From Locusta migratoria (Eukaryota; Arthropoda; Insecta; Orthoptera; Acrididae): 64,000 nucleotides of DNA. Each line of letters begins with the position of its first letter. Within the stretch, counting starts at the first letter, position 1. Of the stretch, positions 1 through 10,587 are shown piece by piece. Where the stretch lies: positions 70,797,547 to 70,861,546 of the forward strand of contig CM048753.1 of NCBI GenBank assembly GCA_026315105.1, given 5' to 3'. The position numbers and the translations under genes were made by a program. The notes below the pieces were generated by a model. The model made no database searches and was not told where the DNA came from. It saw only the letters and a list, made by a program, of their open reading frames with translations.

Positions 1-412
1 TTAGAAGCCGCTTGTGGGGTACAGTATCAAAAGCCTTCCGGAAATCCAGAAATATGGAATCGATTTGAGATCCCTTGTCGATGGCACTTAACATTTCATG
101 TGAATAAAGGGCAAGCTGTGTTTCGGAAGAGCGATACTTTCTGAATCCGTGCTGACTATTGGTTAATAGGTCGTTCTCTTCGAGGTAGTACATAATATTC
201 GAACAAAGTATATGTTCCAAAAACCTACTGCAAATCGACGTCAATGAGATAGGCCTGTAATTTTGGGGATCACTCCTATTGCCTTTCTTGAATATTGGAG
301 TAATTTGGGCAACTTTCCAGTCTTTGGGTACGGATCTTTCGCTGAGTGATCGGTTGTAAATTATAGCTAAGTACGGAGCTATTTCATCAGCATACTCTGA
401 GAGGAATCTAGT
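1..412 (-). mobile_element. CR1-like LINE fragment (reverse transcriptase), cut by window edge
   Basis: Read on the minus strand this encodes the middle of a non-LTR reverse transcriptase, with motifs such as GFRKYRSSETQLALYS and FRKAFDTVPHKRLL. It matches 42679-43310 almost base for base, apart from the SINE that interrupts that copy at 43068-43269. The 3' part of the element lies outside the window. Homology between the two copies ends at the same point (codons IPTRFLSEY), so either both are 5' truncated there or the family diverges. No complete ORF remains. Placement in the CR1/Jockey superfamily rests on motif resemblance and on the 3' tail seen in sister copies. Confidence 0.8.
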
Positions 413-420
413 TGGTATAC

Positions 421-1215
421 AATAACCTCCATATAGGCGAGATTCTAGTTGGGTTCTTCGGGACTTGTGGTATAGAGACAAGTGCGTAGAATCGAATCCT
501 GCATATGACAACGCGACGGTGGCAAGTTCCGAAGCGCAGCAGCTGGGAGGACCTCCAGGCTATAGCGAAGACACACATCCTCCGCAACTCCCACAAGGTG
601 TTGTATTGGAATATATAAGGGATGGTTGGAGAAGCCTCTTCGTCACATCCTCGAAACGCAAAGCATGCTCCTGGATAGCTAACATGCCTTCTGATACGCT
701 AAAGGGAGTGGGAATGGGAGCGGATAGGTAAAGGAATGGTGGCGGGTAGGTAGCGGAAAGGTAGCGGAAAGGTAAAGGAATAGTAGCAGAAAGGTAGCAG
801 AAAGGTAATGGGTAGTGGGAAAGGTAGCGAATAGGTATCGGAAAGGTATCGAAAAGATAGCGAGCGATACTCTATAAGTACAACGTAATATTTGTATCGG
901 TGTTAATAGAATACGATGCTTAGAGGTTAGGGATTCGCGCATCAGAGAGTATTTTAGCTATCCAGGAGCATGCTTTGCGTTTCGAGGATGTGACGTGGAG
1001 GCTTCTCCAACCATCCCTTATATATTCCAATACAACACCTTGTGGGAGTTGCGGAGGATGTGTGTCTTCGCTATAGCCTGGAGGTCCTCCCAGCTGCTGC
1101 GCTTCGGAACTTGCCACCGTCGCGTTGTCATATGCAGGATTCGATTCTACGCACTTGTCTCTATACCACAAGTCCCGAAGAACCCAACTAGAATCTCGCC
1201 TATATGGAGGTTATT
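421..1215. repeat. Long inverted repeat (foldback) with 280-bp arms
   Basis: Bases 421-701 and 936-1215 are near-perfect reverse complements; position 421 pairs with 1215 and the arms diverge around 701/936. The arms are seen as two almost identical open frames on opposite strands (465-731 plus, 920-1171 minus), which I read as a consequence of the repeat, not as genes. The roughly 235-bp loop holds a minisatellite. No short target duplication is obvious outside the arms. It could be a foldback transposon or a host inverted duplication. Confidence 0.85.
712..866. repeat. Degenerate 11-bp minisatellite in the foldback loop
   Basis: Repeats of a unit close to GGTAGCGGAAA, with variants GGTAAAGGAAT, GGTAGCAGAAA and GGTATCGGAAA, run through this stretch. 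It is strongly purine-rich on the plus strand and lies wholly between the arms of the 421-1215 inverted repeat. Confidence 0.8.
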
Positions 1216-4200
1216 TAGTACTTCGCCTGGAAATATTTTCTCCATAATTTGGAGAACGTCCTGGAGTCTTACTAGGGGATAAAACCGCTGGTTGTGGTGT
1301 GAATTTTGTGATCCGTGACCCAATTTACCCTAAAAAGAGAGACAGAGGTCTGTTTGCTGCATTTGAGCACTTACTTCGTCGTTGGGTCGAGAACAGGGGT
1401 ATTACAATATACGATTACCGGATGGAGAGTGTTTTTGATCTTGTGCAAGTTTTTTAAACGGTATCTGCAAAGTGTTTCTCCACCATGTGGGGGGCGAATA
1501 ACAAACACCTGGGACAACAGATGCTTTGTAGTGTTTAATAGTGTCCTGCAATTTGTGTACTGGGGTAATAAAAATACCCAAAAATTGATCGGTGTACAGG
1601 TTAAACCTTCCAGATCGATAAAAGCTTGTACGTTACGTTCTGTCAGCTTTTAGTTTCCATTGTTTACCTGTAAATTAGGTGGAGATTCGTAATACTGGCA
1701 GCGGCAAAGACGATATAAGTAGTACACTTAAAAGCTACATTAATGCAGGGGAAACATACTTCTCCCAATCCAGAACATTGTTCTCCACACTGCCTCCAGA
1801 TATAGATATCGCCGAATTAGGTCTGGTACCTACAAACAATGTCACTCTGCAAGTCCAGCGAAAAGAGTAAATGTATCACATAGGCTTAAGTCTTCCCCAT
1901 TAAAGAAATTACATCGCTACGTGCAGTTAATGTCTTATGTGCGCGAAAAGAAAACTGGAAATGGCGGATATCGAGACCAAGAGAAGGAAGCTAGAATATA
2001 TGGCTAAAGCAACTGCCATAAAGGACGAGTACAAACTAATGCTGGAGAAAGACGAAGCTATGGCATATGTGTAAGCCCGGCTTAAACGGAGGGTGTGGAG
2101 AAATCTGGTTACGACTGGGACTTATAAAATATTTGCTTTTTACAGTAAACAGTCAGGGAGATTGGTCACGCGTCGGTGTACTGGCCGAAAACAGCGGAAG
2201 ACACGAAAAACGTATTGCATTATCGTTTGGAGAAGGGACTACATTGCATCCAAATGTGGTGGACTGGAGACAGTCATTTGCAGAGTTAAAAACGGATGGA
2301 ATAACAAGCAATCGTTTGTAATAATCGTAAAACCTAGTGTTCCATACGGAAATTACCACAGGAGTTGGTAACGTACACACATAGCGACGCATAGTGCTAT
2401 AACCAGGAAATAATGGGAAAAGTTAAAATACACGATTGTTCTCGTCTAGAAGCATTGCCCGAAGGTGCAGGAGGAAACGAAGATACGTAATGGAGTTCGA
2501 GAACATAATAAAGAACGATTTGTATTCTGTGTCTAGCTTCTCGAGTAGAAAGTTTCGGTCTTATAGGGTTTAGGAGAAGATACCAGAAGACATGTTTCTT
2601 GTTAGCAAAGAGCAGTAACTCCTCGGTAAAGTATCTGTTAGGGAGGTGTAATTCTGTGTTGTTCTATTCTACAGTTAAGCAAAGCGTTCGTTTAAATCGA
2701 TGTTGCTCGGTACATTGCTGCATGGATTGGGGTTTGACTTATTGCACATTGGTTCATCTTGTATAAATTTCGTTCTTCTTCTTCTTATCGAATTTCTAAA
2801 AAAACTATGTTTCGTTTCTGTAAGAGCTACATCGCAAATTTGCGCACATCCTACTGTCTGTATATGTATCTGCGTATAAAAGTTTAACGACTGCTCGTAC
2901 GGTAAAAACATCGCTTGCGTCAGCTGCGAGGGAATCTATCTTCGCGAAAATAGCTCTCTTGTATTCGGAATCTGGTGCGGCCAGGAAAAATTAAACCGAA
3001 AACTTCTCCGGGTCAGGTGCGAGCGTGGACAGGTATGTTTACATGTATAGGACGTACACACGCTCCAAACCGGCGTCTACGATGAGTCAACAGGTCCGCA
3101 CTCGCCTACAGCCAGAAATAACATGGAATGTGATTATGCATGCTAGCTTGCGCGAAGTACCTATTTTGAACTGTTTAGTAGTGCGATACGATGCAACGCA
3201 GATGTGGTCCACAATTGTGGAAATACATATAGATACTTCGTAGCATGGATGTGGGGCATTTATATCTTCTTTTAGCTGTGTTTACGAATGGACGTCTCTC
3301 GGTAGCGTATCGGAGATGATTGCAGTGGTAAATTAATGTTCTTTGGTCGATAAGCATCGAGTTAGAGGATTAGTTACCTACATTGGAGGTGCATTTAATC
3401 GTATGTTTAGTCTCTAAAGGATTGCTCTTGGAGATCGTTAAAAAAAATCTGGTGTTGCATTAGTTCGAAATGGTGTAGAGTATTTTGCGTTGCTGCTTGT
3501 AAGGATTATAAGAACTTGGCTTGGATCTAGATCTTTTCTTGTTAGCTGTTCTGTGCGTGTGCACGTCGCTCATTTTTTTACAGATGTTTATCGAGAGTAA
3601 TAATTTGTTAGGAGTGGAATACGATGGTGATTTGTGCGCGAATGCTCGAGGTATATAGTCTATTGGCTGATAGAGAGCGTTCCAGAAATATTGTCTGCCG
3701 GGCTATGCATTGGAAACAAAGTTGTGGTTGGATGTTAGGGACAGGTCAAGCAACCAACGTAGTTATTGGGTGGAGAGAGAGCGAGATCGAAACTTTATTA
3801 AAACGCTGTGTGTCTGGGAGATCTTGTCTGTTACTGATCGCGGTTATAACACCATCTGTGGTAACTTGTTTAGAGTTGGTACTGGGTTAGTGACGGATGT
3901 TAGGATAGCTCTGTCTGGGTTGTTACGAACGTATACATAGCTAGCAGCATGCTAGTTGGGACAAAAAACGAGTTGGAATGGCTAGATTCTTCTGTTGTTG
4001 TAGGTTCGTGTTGACTGCAAGGTGTAGTTCTGTTACTGTGTTGGAAATGTTTGGCGCTTACAGAGAGTGCTTTAGGCTAGATGGGACGGAATGTAAGTAA
4101 AAAGTGCCGATATACCCTAAATATATACGTCACGGTAAAGCTGTAAAGAAAACTGACTTTGGTGGTGCATTGATCTTTCGTCGAAGCATCGTCTGTTTAA

Positions 4201-4350
4201 TCGTATGCTAGTGTTGGCTACTTTACGGCTGGTGTGCAACACGTTTACGTAGCGGATATGCCTGCTGGGGTAAATCATAATTCTTTCGTCGAAAATCAAC
4301 GTGTTTTATAAAACTCCTATAGTTTCGTTACTTAAAGTGCGCTAGTTGTA
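1216..4350. other. Unrecognised sequence with diverged internal duplications
   Basis: No protein family, RNA gene or known transposon was recognised. Open frames are short (60-112 codons) and mostly without domain signal. The stretch contains segments with weak paralogues further right: 1315-1600 resembles parts of 4780-4980, 1937-2245 resembles 5190-5375, and 3290-3420 resembles parts of 4140-4320. The minus-strand frames at 3175-3357 and 4117-4299 start with related peptides (MLIDQRTLIY and MIFDERIMIY). This suggests an old duplicated element or a degraded gene family. No function is proposed. Confidence 0.5.
1937..2074 (+). pseudogene. Small charged open frame, possible coding remnant
   Basis: A 45-codon frame starting at the ATG at 1937 encodes a highly charged peptide beginning MCAKRKLEMADIETKRRKLE, with Lys/Arg/Glu spacing typical of a helix or short coiled coil. 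A diverged counterpart at about 5185-5278 encodes a KRKLGYMAK-type peptide and continues where this one stops: TGTAAG here is TGCAAG there. I do not recognise the protein. Similarity between the two copies in one frame hints at past coding, but the frames are too short to be confident. Confidence 0.3.
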
Positions 4351-4360
4351 GCCAATGGAG

Positions 4361-4398
4361 TGCGCGCGCGCGCGCGCGCGCGCGTGTGTGTGTGTGTA
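4361..4398. repeat. (CG)n(TG)n dinucleotide tract
   Basis: About 12 CG repeats run directly into about 7 TG repeats. Alternating purine-pyrimidine sequence of this kind is the classic Z-DNA-forming type. Confidence 0.95.
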
Positions 4399-4996
4399 GT
4401 AAATTCCGCAAGTTCGATACTGCAAAAGTTGGAGATAAGACGAAGTTACTATTTCTGGAATACATGGGGGGGAAATATATACGTCCTGTGGGTATATATC
4501 TTATAAACTGCAGCTAATCGATGTTTTTTAATGGAGGCGCTCCCATCTATACTACAGCAGCAGCTTCGTGTAGATGGCTTCTATCTCCTGGATTTTTGGA
4601 CAATACTTTAACCGAGTGGCGTTCGTATCCGAGCATGACTTTCGGATGGGAGGAGCAATATCAAAGTGGTTGCGGGCGAGGAAACGACTGCTTAACGTGG
4701 TTGGCGTCGAATTGTAGAACCAAAATAAATTTGTCGAAAAATCACGAGCCCTGGTGTAAGCAAAGATGTCGATTTTATAAAGAGTCCAGGCAGTTGATTG
4801 TTAGGACTTTTATTTTTTCGCCGGGTCGAGAAGATGGTATTACCAGGATGGAGGATTGTGTAAGAAGATTGTTTAAGTGTTCTAAAAGAGAAGATACGGT
4901 ATTTACAAAGTGCGCCGTTGTACTGTGCAAACGCTTTTAGATTTGATACTTGGGTATTAAGAGTACCAGAAAATTGACCGCTCTCTCGGACATTAT

Positions 4997-4997
<1 letters not shown>

Positions 4998-5051
<54 letters not shown>
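4998..5051. repeat. Poly-T tract of about 54 bases
   Basis: An uninterrupted T run, followed within 70 bases by a second shorter run at 5109-5119. Each run ends in TAG, so they resemble polypyrimidine-AG acceptor sequences, but no exon is supported. On the minus strand it could be the poly-A tail of an old retroposed copy. Confidence 0.9.
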
Positions 5052-5053
<2 letters not shown>

Positions 5054-5184
5054 TTTCGACTGTAAATTACTTGCTTGTAGAGTCGAGCAAGGAACTATAT
5101 ATATATATTTTTTTTTTTTAGCATTCCAGGACTTTATTATCCACAGACGTAGATATCGTCTACGTTATTCCACAAGTCCTAAGA

Positions 5185-5375
5185 AGAAGAAGGGTAAACG
5201 AAAACTGGGTTATATGGCGAAGACACATGCTTTTAAAAGGAGGCTATTGTATATGTGCAAGCCCGGTTTAAACAGATAGTGTGGGGAGAAATATTTGCTT
5301 TTACAGTAAACAGGCGGGGGGATTGGTCTCGCATAGTTGTACTGGCCGAAATTAGCGGAACACACGACAGACGTG
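5185..5375 (+). repeat. Diverged second copy of the 1937-2245 segment
   Basis: This stretch aligns with 1960-2225 with many substitutions and indels. Shared landmarks in order are an AAGCCCGG(C/T)TTAAAC segment, ATATTTGCTTTT followed by ACAGTAAACAG, a GGGAGATTGGTC-like stretch and TACTGGCCGAAA. Both copies lie on the plus strand about 3.2 kb apart. The unit has no recognised function. The flanking bases up to 6228 show no further feature. Confidence 0.65.
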
Positions 5376-6228
5376 TTTGTACTGTGTGTGACTCCCATCC
5401 ATTCCTTAGAGAGCAGGTTATGATCGAAGTGTGCGGGAGTTGGTTGCGATATGTTTGCGAACATTACGTTGCATGTACTCAGTTGTACTGTAATAAACAA
5501 AACAAAAATTGTAAACACTCCATGTCCTATGTAGAATCATGTGTTGTGGCATGTAGGTTAGCGTCTTCGTTTGCGGTGGACATCTACTTGTAATTAAAAT
5601 AATAAATCTTAGTTCGGAGTAGAAATTTTGTGGGTAAAGGGCGGGTCGAGCTGGAAATCTGTGTTGCATTGGGCAGGTAACTTCGGTTCTGTGGTTGCTG
5701 TATTGTCGAATAAGGGTGTTGTTAGGCCAATAATTTCGAAACGTTTTAGTGTAGACGGTCGGAATTGGTAAATTATTTCACGTATTTTTCTTTTATTTCG
5801 ACTCTCCATTGCACAATAGGGATTAAATGTCATCTGGGGCGCTGGAATATCGGTGTCAGAAAATGTAGTTTGCATCGTAACAGGACATAGAGATTTCTTA
5901 GATGGGATGTGTACTTCTGTAGCAAGGAAATAAGAGGTAAAATTAAAATACCCGAACTCTCGGAATGCGCAGTTATACCTCGATCTAAGAAGAAGGAAAT
6001 GTAACAGGGCAAGATCGCTAAAGAGAGAGAGAGTGTTAAATTTCGGAACTTTCGGCATGGCTCAGCTCCATTAAATAAATGCATTACGAGCTATCCTTGT
6101 CAGAATGGTGCGTCTGCATAGTAGGTTTTGATCATTTGGAGATGTAACTTAGGTGTTTTTGTTTAAACACTTAGCATATGTTTCTTTTATGTAGTCTGCC
6201 GAGAGAGCGCTCTGCGTTCTGGACGATT

Positions 6229-7090
6229 GTTAACGGTTCTTGCAGATGTTTATTTAGAGACTTTGTGCTAAATGTCATTGCCGATTTTCGTTATTTGGAA
6301 TTTTTGTATAAACACTATGTCGTATTCTGCTGCTTGCCGCTGTTGTTGCTGTTTTATCGAAAGAGTGGTTGGCATACAAGTTACATCCCGTTCGATGGCT
6401 ATTGCTTGCATCGTCTAAACGAAGAGATACATTTATAGATGCAAGGTTGTGGTCGAGTTCCGAAACGGACCATTTATTTTCTTTTCGTTAATTGGCTCTG
6501 GTTAGAATTGTTTTTGTATATCGAAAGAGTTTATGTTAAGATAGATAAGTAAGTTTGTGGCGTTTATTATCTAACCTGCGCTATTATTATTAAACATGGC
6601 TGGAGAGAGATGGGAATGTAAATTCTTACTTGCAAATTTTGCATACGAGTTTAACGGTGATTTGCAGATGTATATTTAGAGACATTGTGCTAGATGTCAT
6701 TGCCGATTTTCGTTATTTGGAATTTTTGTATAAACAATATGCCGTCTTCTGCTGCTGCCGCTGTTGCTGTTTTATCGAAAGAGTTGTTGGCATAGAAGTT
6801 ACATTCCGTTCGATGGCTGTTGCTTGCATCGTCTAAACGAAGAGATACATTTATAGATCTAAGGTTGCGGTCGAATTCCGAAAACGGACCATTTCTTTTC
6901 TTTTCGTTTGAATTGTTTCTGTATATCGAAAGAGTATATGTTAAGATGGATACGTAAGTTTGTGGCGTTCGTTACCGTAACCTGCGCTATTATTATTATT
7001 AAACACGTCTTTCGGTTGTAGTCTATGCAAAGAGCGTGGAGAGAGATGGGAGTGTAAATTCTTACTTGCAAATTTTGCATACGAGTTTTA
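6229..7090 (+). repeat. Tandem duplication, two units of about 422-440 bp
   Basis: Unit one (6229-6650) and unit two (6651-7090) share long identical runs, including a start near GCAGATG (6242 and 6664, offset 422), a CTGCTGC-rich middle, GGTCGA(G/A)TTCCGAAA, and an end at CAAATTTTGCATACGAGTTT. Small indels account for the length difference. The open frames at 6178-6438 and 6630-6836 are the same segment read twice and differ by frameshifts, so coding is unlikely. The identity of the unit is unknown. Confidence 0.9.
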
Positions 7091-7299
7091 ATATTTTACT
7101 ACTACATGCTGTAGTAGAGACCAGCTAAGCATTTCTGTTCTAAATTGTTTTTTAGCATACGAAGAACACTATGGTAGCTTTATTTTTTTCCAAGAATAAT
7201 AATAAACGGCGGAAATTGTTGTTGTTACATAAATCGAGATCTGGCGTACGGATCGCTGCGGCGCGCTTAATAATAAATATGCAATGTAATTGGCTGCTG

Positions 7300-7990
7300 A
7301 CCAGTCGGAGCGCGGTCGCCGTAAAAAGAGAGCAGGGGTCGGCCTGTGGGGGCGGTGTCGGTGCGGTCAAGACAATCGTCGCGGTATTGTTTGTTCTCCC
7401 GGGTAGGGCGGGTGGCGGCGTCCTTTGAGAACCGGTCGCTAGCATGGAGGAGGAGGGGGTAGCATCTGTCGGCGGCGGAGGCGGAGGTCCGGCAATCGGC
7501 CGAGCGAGTAGGGGTCGCGGGTGCGAGTACAGACATGTCGAGGGGTCTACAGGTCTGGACCTGTCGGAGGTGCCGCCTGTCTGGCGGCGGTGCCGAGGGG
7601 TGGAGGGGGGCGTCGAACCGGCCAGGTGTGTGGTCCAGGGTGCGAGTACAGACATGTCGATGAGTCTACAGGTCTGGACCTGTCGGAGGTGCTGCCTGTC
7701 TGGCGGCGGCACCGAGGGGTGGAGGGGGGGGGGGCGGGGCGTCTTGTGAGGCCGAGGGAGGTGTTGCAACCTGTCAATCATTCTTAAGTGCGTTATGCCG
7801 GCGTCCTTTGATTAGCGGTCGGAGAAGTAGCGAATCAAAAGGACCTAAATGTAAAATGTCAATCATCTTTCGTTCTTCCAGGAAGACCTATCAATCATCC
7901 TGTGGCGGCATCCTTTGATCCGCGGTCCGGCAATTGGCCGAGGGAGGAGGGGTGGGGCGTAATTCAAATTTCCCGCCAAAAAAACAAAAG
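7300..7990. repeat. GC-rich stretch with a 119-bp tandem duplication
   Basis: A segment starting GTGCGAGTACAGACATGTCG occurs at 7521 and 7640 (offset 119), containing TCTACAGGTCTGGACCTGTC in both copies. A second motif, GGCGGCRTCCTTTGA-like, recurs near 7413, 7797 and 7904, and GGCAATYGGCCGAG recurs near 7491 and 7929. Base composition is far more GC- and CpG-rich than the surroundings, as in a CpG-island-like or satellite-like sequence. The overlapping open frames on both strands (for example 209 codons, minus, 7152-7781) are proline- or glycine-rich by composition and are not called as genes. Confidence 0.75.
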
Positions 7991-8071
7991 ACGCGCGAAT
8001 CTCAGTGGGGTGTAACTCATTATACTACTTGTTCAATAAACAGTGTCAGCAGTGTAAGTGAGGAAAGCACT

Positions 8072-8268
8072 AAATGCTCAAATGTTTGAAAATCTATGCG
8101 ACCAAACTACGTTGGTCATTATTCCTTAGACTTACAAACTACTTAAACTAAGATAAACTAAGGACAACACACACATCCACGCCCGATGTAGAATTCGAAC
8201 CTCCGTCGCGGGAGTCCGCGCGATTCGTAACGTGGCGCCCCAGACCGCTCGGCTACTCCCGCGCGGCA
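8072..8268 (-). mobile_element. tRNA-derived SINE (third head type)
   Basis: On the minus strand it starts with a tRNA-like head containing the A box TAGCCGAGCGGTC and a B box GGTTCGAATTC, followed by a body ending in a TTTGAGCATTT-like 3' end. The body resembles the two other SINE types in the window, with the same run around GTAGTTTGTAAG and a diverged TTGGTC segment, but the head differs. Short flanking matches AAAGCAC/AAAGCAT may be target duplications. Pol III transcription and LINE-mediated retroposition are known for such elements. Confidence 0.8.
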
Positions 8269-8873
8269 GCAAAGCATTCACCAGACGCGAATATCACAGC
8301 TTTCTTTACTTATGTGCTTTGCCCTAGATGACACCTGTTTGAGTTTTTCTTATATTTGTCCTACGAAGTGAACAAAATTATTCAGTGAAATTAACTAACT
8401 CGTTTACTGACACTTTTATTACCAGTTTGTATTATTGTTGTTATTATTTTAATGTCCGGCACTTGACTTAACGGAATTCGCCTTCTTGCTTCCCAATACC
8501 ATTTTGTTAAGCCTAAATCACACTTGTTCTAAACACTCTATTAAATGCTCACTGTTCATTATGGTAGCACTCCTGTGGCACAGAGCACATTCTAGAGACG
8601 GCAGGCAGGATATCTTGTGCACGTGGGTGGCCAAACAGCCGTGTCCAGAAGTCTGTATGTTTAAACATTTTAATAAAGCTAATAGCATTAAATAGGCTCA
8701 TTAAAGTAATACTTCGCAGTACGTTCAGGTGAAATAAGAAACAATAATTCAATTCGATCGATCAAACAGGTGTACCAACCTACATTTCTGGACTACAAGA
8801 TAAGTAAAATTTGAGAGCCTATTGGACTATCAAACCGAAGAAGACTAAAGCTACGCAATTGCCGACCATCTAA

Positions 8874-9901
8874 TCTAATATATAAAGCAGTGTGTCCGTA
8901 TGTTTGGACGTCTTGCATACAAATCTACAGTTTTGATCCAATCTTTCTGAAATTTTATACAAGTAAGCTTCAATCCATGAGAACGGTCGCCGTAAGTGTA
9001 AGAATCACGTACGATACATAGTTGACGAGATATGACGTCATAAACAATGAGATGCGCGAAAAACTGCTGAATTTGGCGACAATGCTATTCATTTTCTCCT
9101 AAACCGTTGGACCGATTTCAACCAAATTTGGTACCCACATTCCTTGCCGTGAGGTAACAATTGCTGCATGGTTAAAATTCACATACGGTACATGGTTCAA
9201 AAGATATTACGTCATAACCAATAGAAATCGAAAAAAATGCCATATAATGCGGCGAGACTTTCGAAATACACTTTATGACAATGACAGTACATAGCGACTT
9301 GCAACAAACTTTAAACATAATTTCAAATCTTTTCTAAACTTTTTCTCGCTGGCAACCATAGTAAAATGATGAAAGGAAAAAAGTTTCACTCTTATTATTT
9401 TTCCGCTGTTTATGGAGTAAAACTACGGCTCTCGGTATGACTTTACGATTTATAATTTCAACACTACAAATTGTAGCGACAGGAAATTTTACAAGCAGTA
9501 TACACATATATATTTGAATGTAGCTTCTAAATTGTATCACGTTCTGACACGTAGTTCATGAGATATGAGCACGTAAACAGTAACGTTCCGCTGTTGATGG
9601 AGTAAAACGACAGCATTCAGTATGACGTTGCAGTTTATAGTTTCTAAACTGCAAATTGGAGGAAATTTGCAGGAAATTTTACAAACAGTATACACACATA
9701 TAGTTGAATTTACCTTCTAAATTGTATCACAGTACGACACGTAGTTCATGAGATATGAGCACATAAACAGTAACGTTCATGGTAAACCGCCCCATCACGC
9801 ACCATGTTTTAATCTATTACTTCTTTACTAAGAGATTTTTACAGACATACAGCCCTTATACAAATGAATATATACCTCAAAAATGGCAGTAATAAATAAA
9901 T
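8874..9901 (+). mobile_element. Helitron-like element copy 1, 5' part (split by the LTR element)
   Basis: It begins TCTAATATATAAAGCAG after an A, fitting the Helitron rule of insertion between A and T with a TC start. Its 3' tip continues at 15361-15400, beyond the inserted LTR retrotransposon. It is non-autonomous: no Rep or helicase frame is present. Inside, a segment of about 185 bp is repeated in tandem (landmark CCGCTGTTKATGGAGTAAAA at 9402 and 9587). The same family occurs at 15400-16617 and as a 5' fragment near 43750-43911. The alternative would be another terminal-repeat-less DNA element. Confidence 0.65.
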
Positions 9902-10353
9902 TGTGGTGTCGCACAAGTACAAAGTGCGCGCCACCTACTTTCGCCGCGCGCCGCCATGCATGCACGGCGCGGCGTTCTTCCGACGACAGCCACGAGCGCC
10001 CTCTGCTGGAACCCCGCTCGTGGCCACCACTGAAGGACCTCGGCACTTGGCACTTCGGACTGAGATAGCAACGAGTTAGGACCTTCGTCATCAGATAGGC
10101 ACGAGTGAAGACTTTGCTATTGTACAGGCACTAGGCAGGCCTCTAACAACTATGTATCAACATTCTGCAGTACTATGTAAAAGTTAAGTATTGTTACATT
10201 CTGTGCAATATATATCTTTCTAATTTACTCGAGTGTTTATAGTTTCTGGCTGCTCCCCTCCGTACCTGCACCAGCGTGTCGGTCTCATTCCACTCGGCCA
10301 CCGACACCTACGACGAGGCTGGGACACAAAAGCGGCGACGAAGTTGGGACACA
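9902..10353 (+). repeat. 5' LTR of the gypsy element
   Basis: It is identical to the 3' LTR except for about four mismatches within 10 bp around 10010-10018. The end of the LTR carries a short internal duplication: GGGACACAAAAGCGGCGACG at the LTR edge is echoed by GGGACACAAAAGTGGCGACG across the LTR-leader junction, so a primer-site-like sequence also sits inside the LTR. Confidence 0.93.
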
Positions 10354-10357
10354 AAAG

Positions 10358-10369
10358 TGGCGACGAGGA
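10358..10369 (+). promoter_or_regulatory. Probable tRNA primer-binding site
   Basis: TGGCGACGAGGA starts 4 bases after the 5' LTR. Starting with TGG (complement of a tRNA CCA end) immediately downstream of the LTR is what minus-strand priming requires. The tRNA isotype cannot be fixed from this alone. Confidence 0.65.
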
Positions 10370-10587
10370 GTGATAGAACCTTGGACCAGCCCGCTTGCAG
10401 CAGCCAGACAGCAGCAGTCGGAGCACGCAAAAATTGCTCCCGCCCACCCACCCTTATTATAAGAATTTTGGGGGAAGATATTTTGTTACGTGTTTTGTGG
10501 ACTTTTTTTGTTGCAGAGCGTCCTCTTTCATATTGCATTTGTGTTTTGTTATAATTTACTTGTATGCGCGGCGCCTAATCGGTCATC

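Noticed and set aside
465..1171. A gene pair encoding the same peptide on opposite strands
   Set aside because: The two frames are the two arms of one inverted repeat. No domain or codon signal.
1679..1870. 63-codon protein beginning MEIRNTGSGK
   Set aside because: No domain recognised, no clear counterpart in the second copy and no splice context, so it was not called separately.
7152..7781. 209-codon proline-rich protein on the minus strand
   Set aside because: It arises from GC-rich duplicated DNA open in several frames on both strands; no domain.
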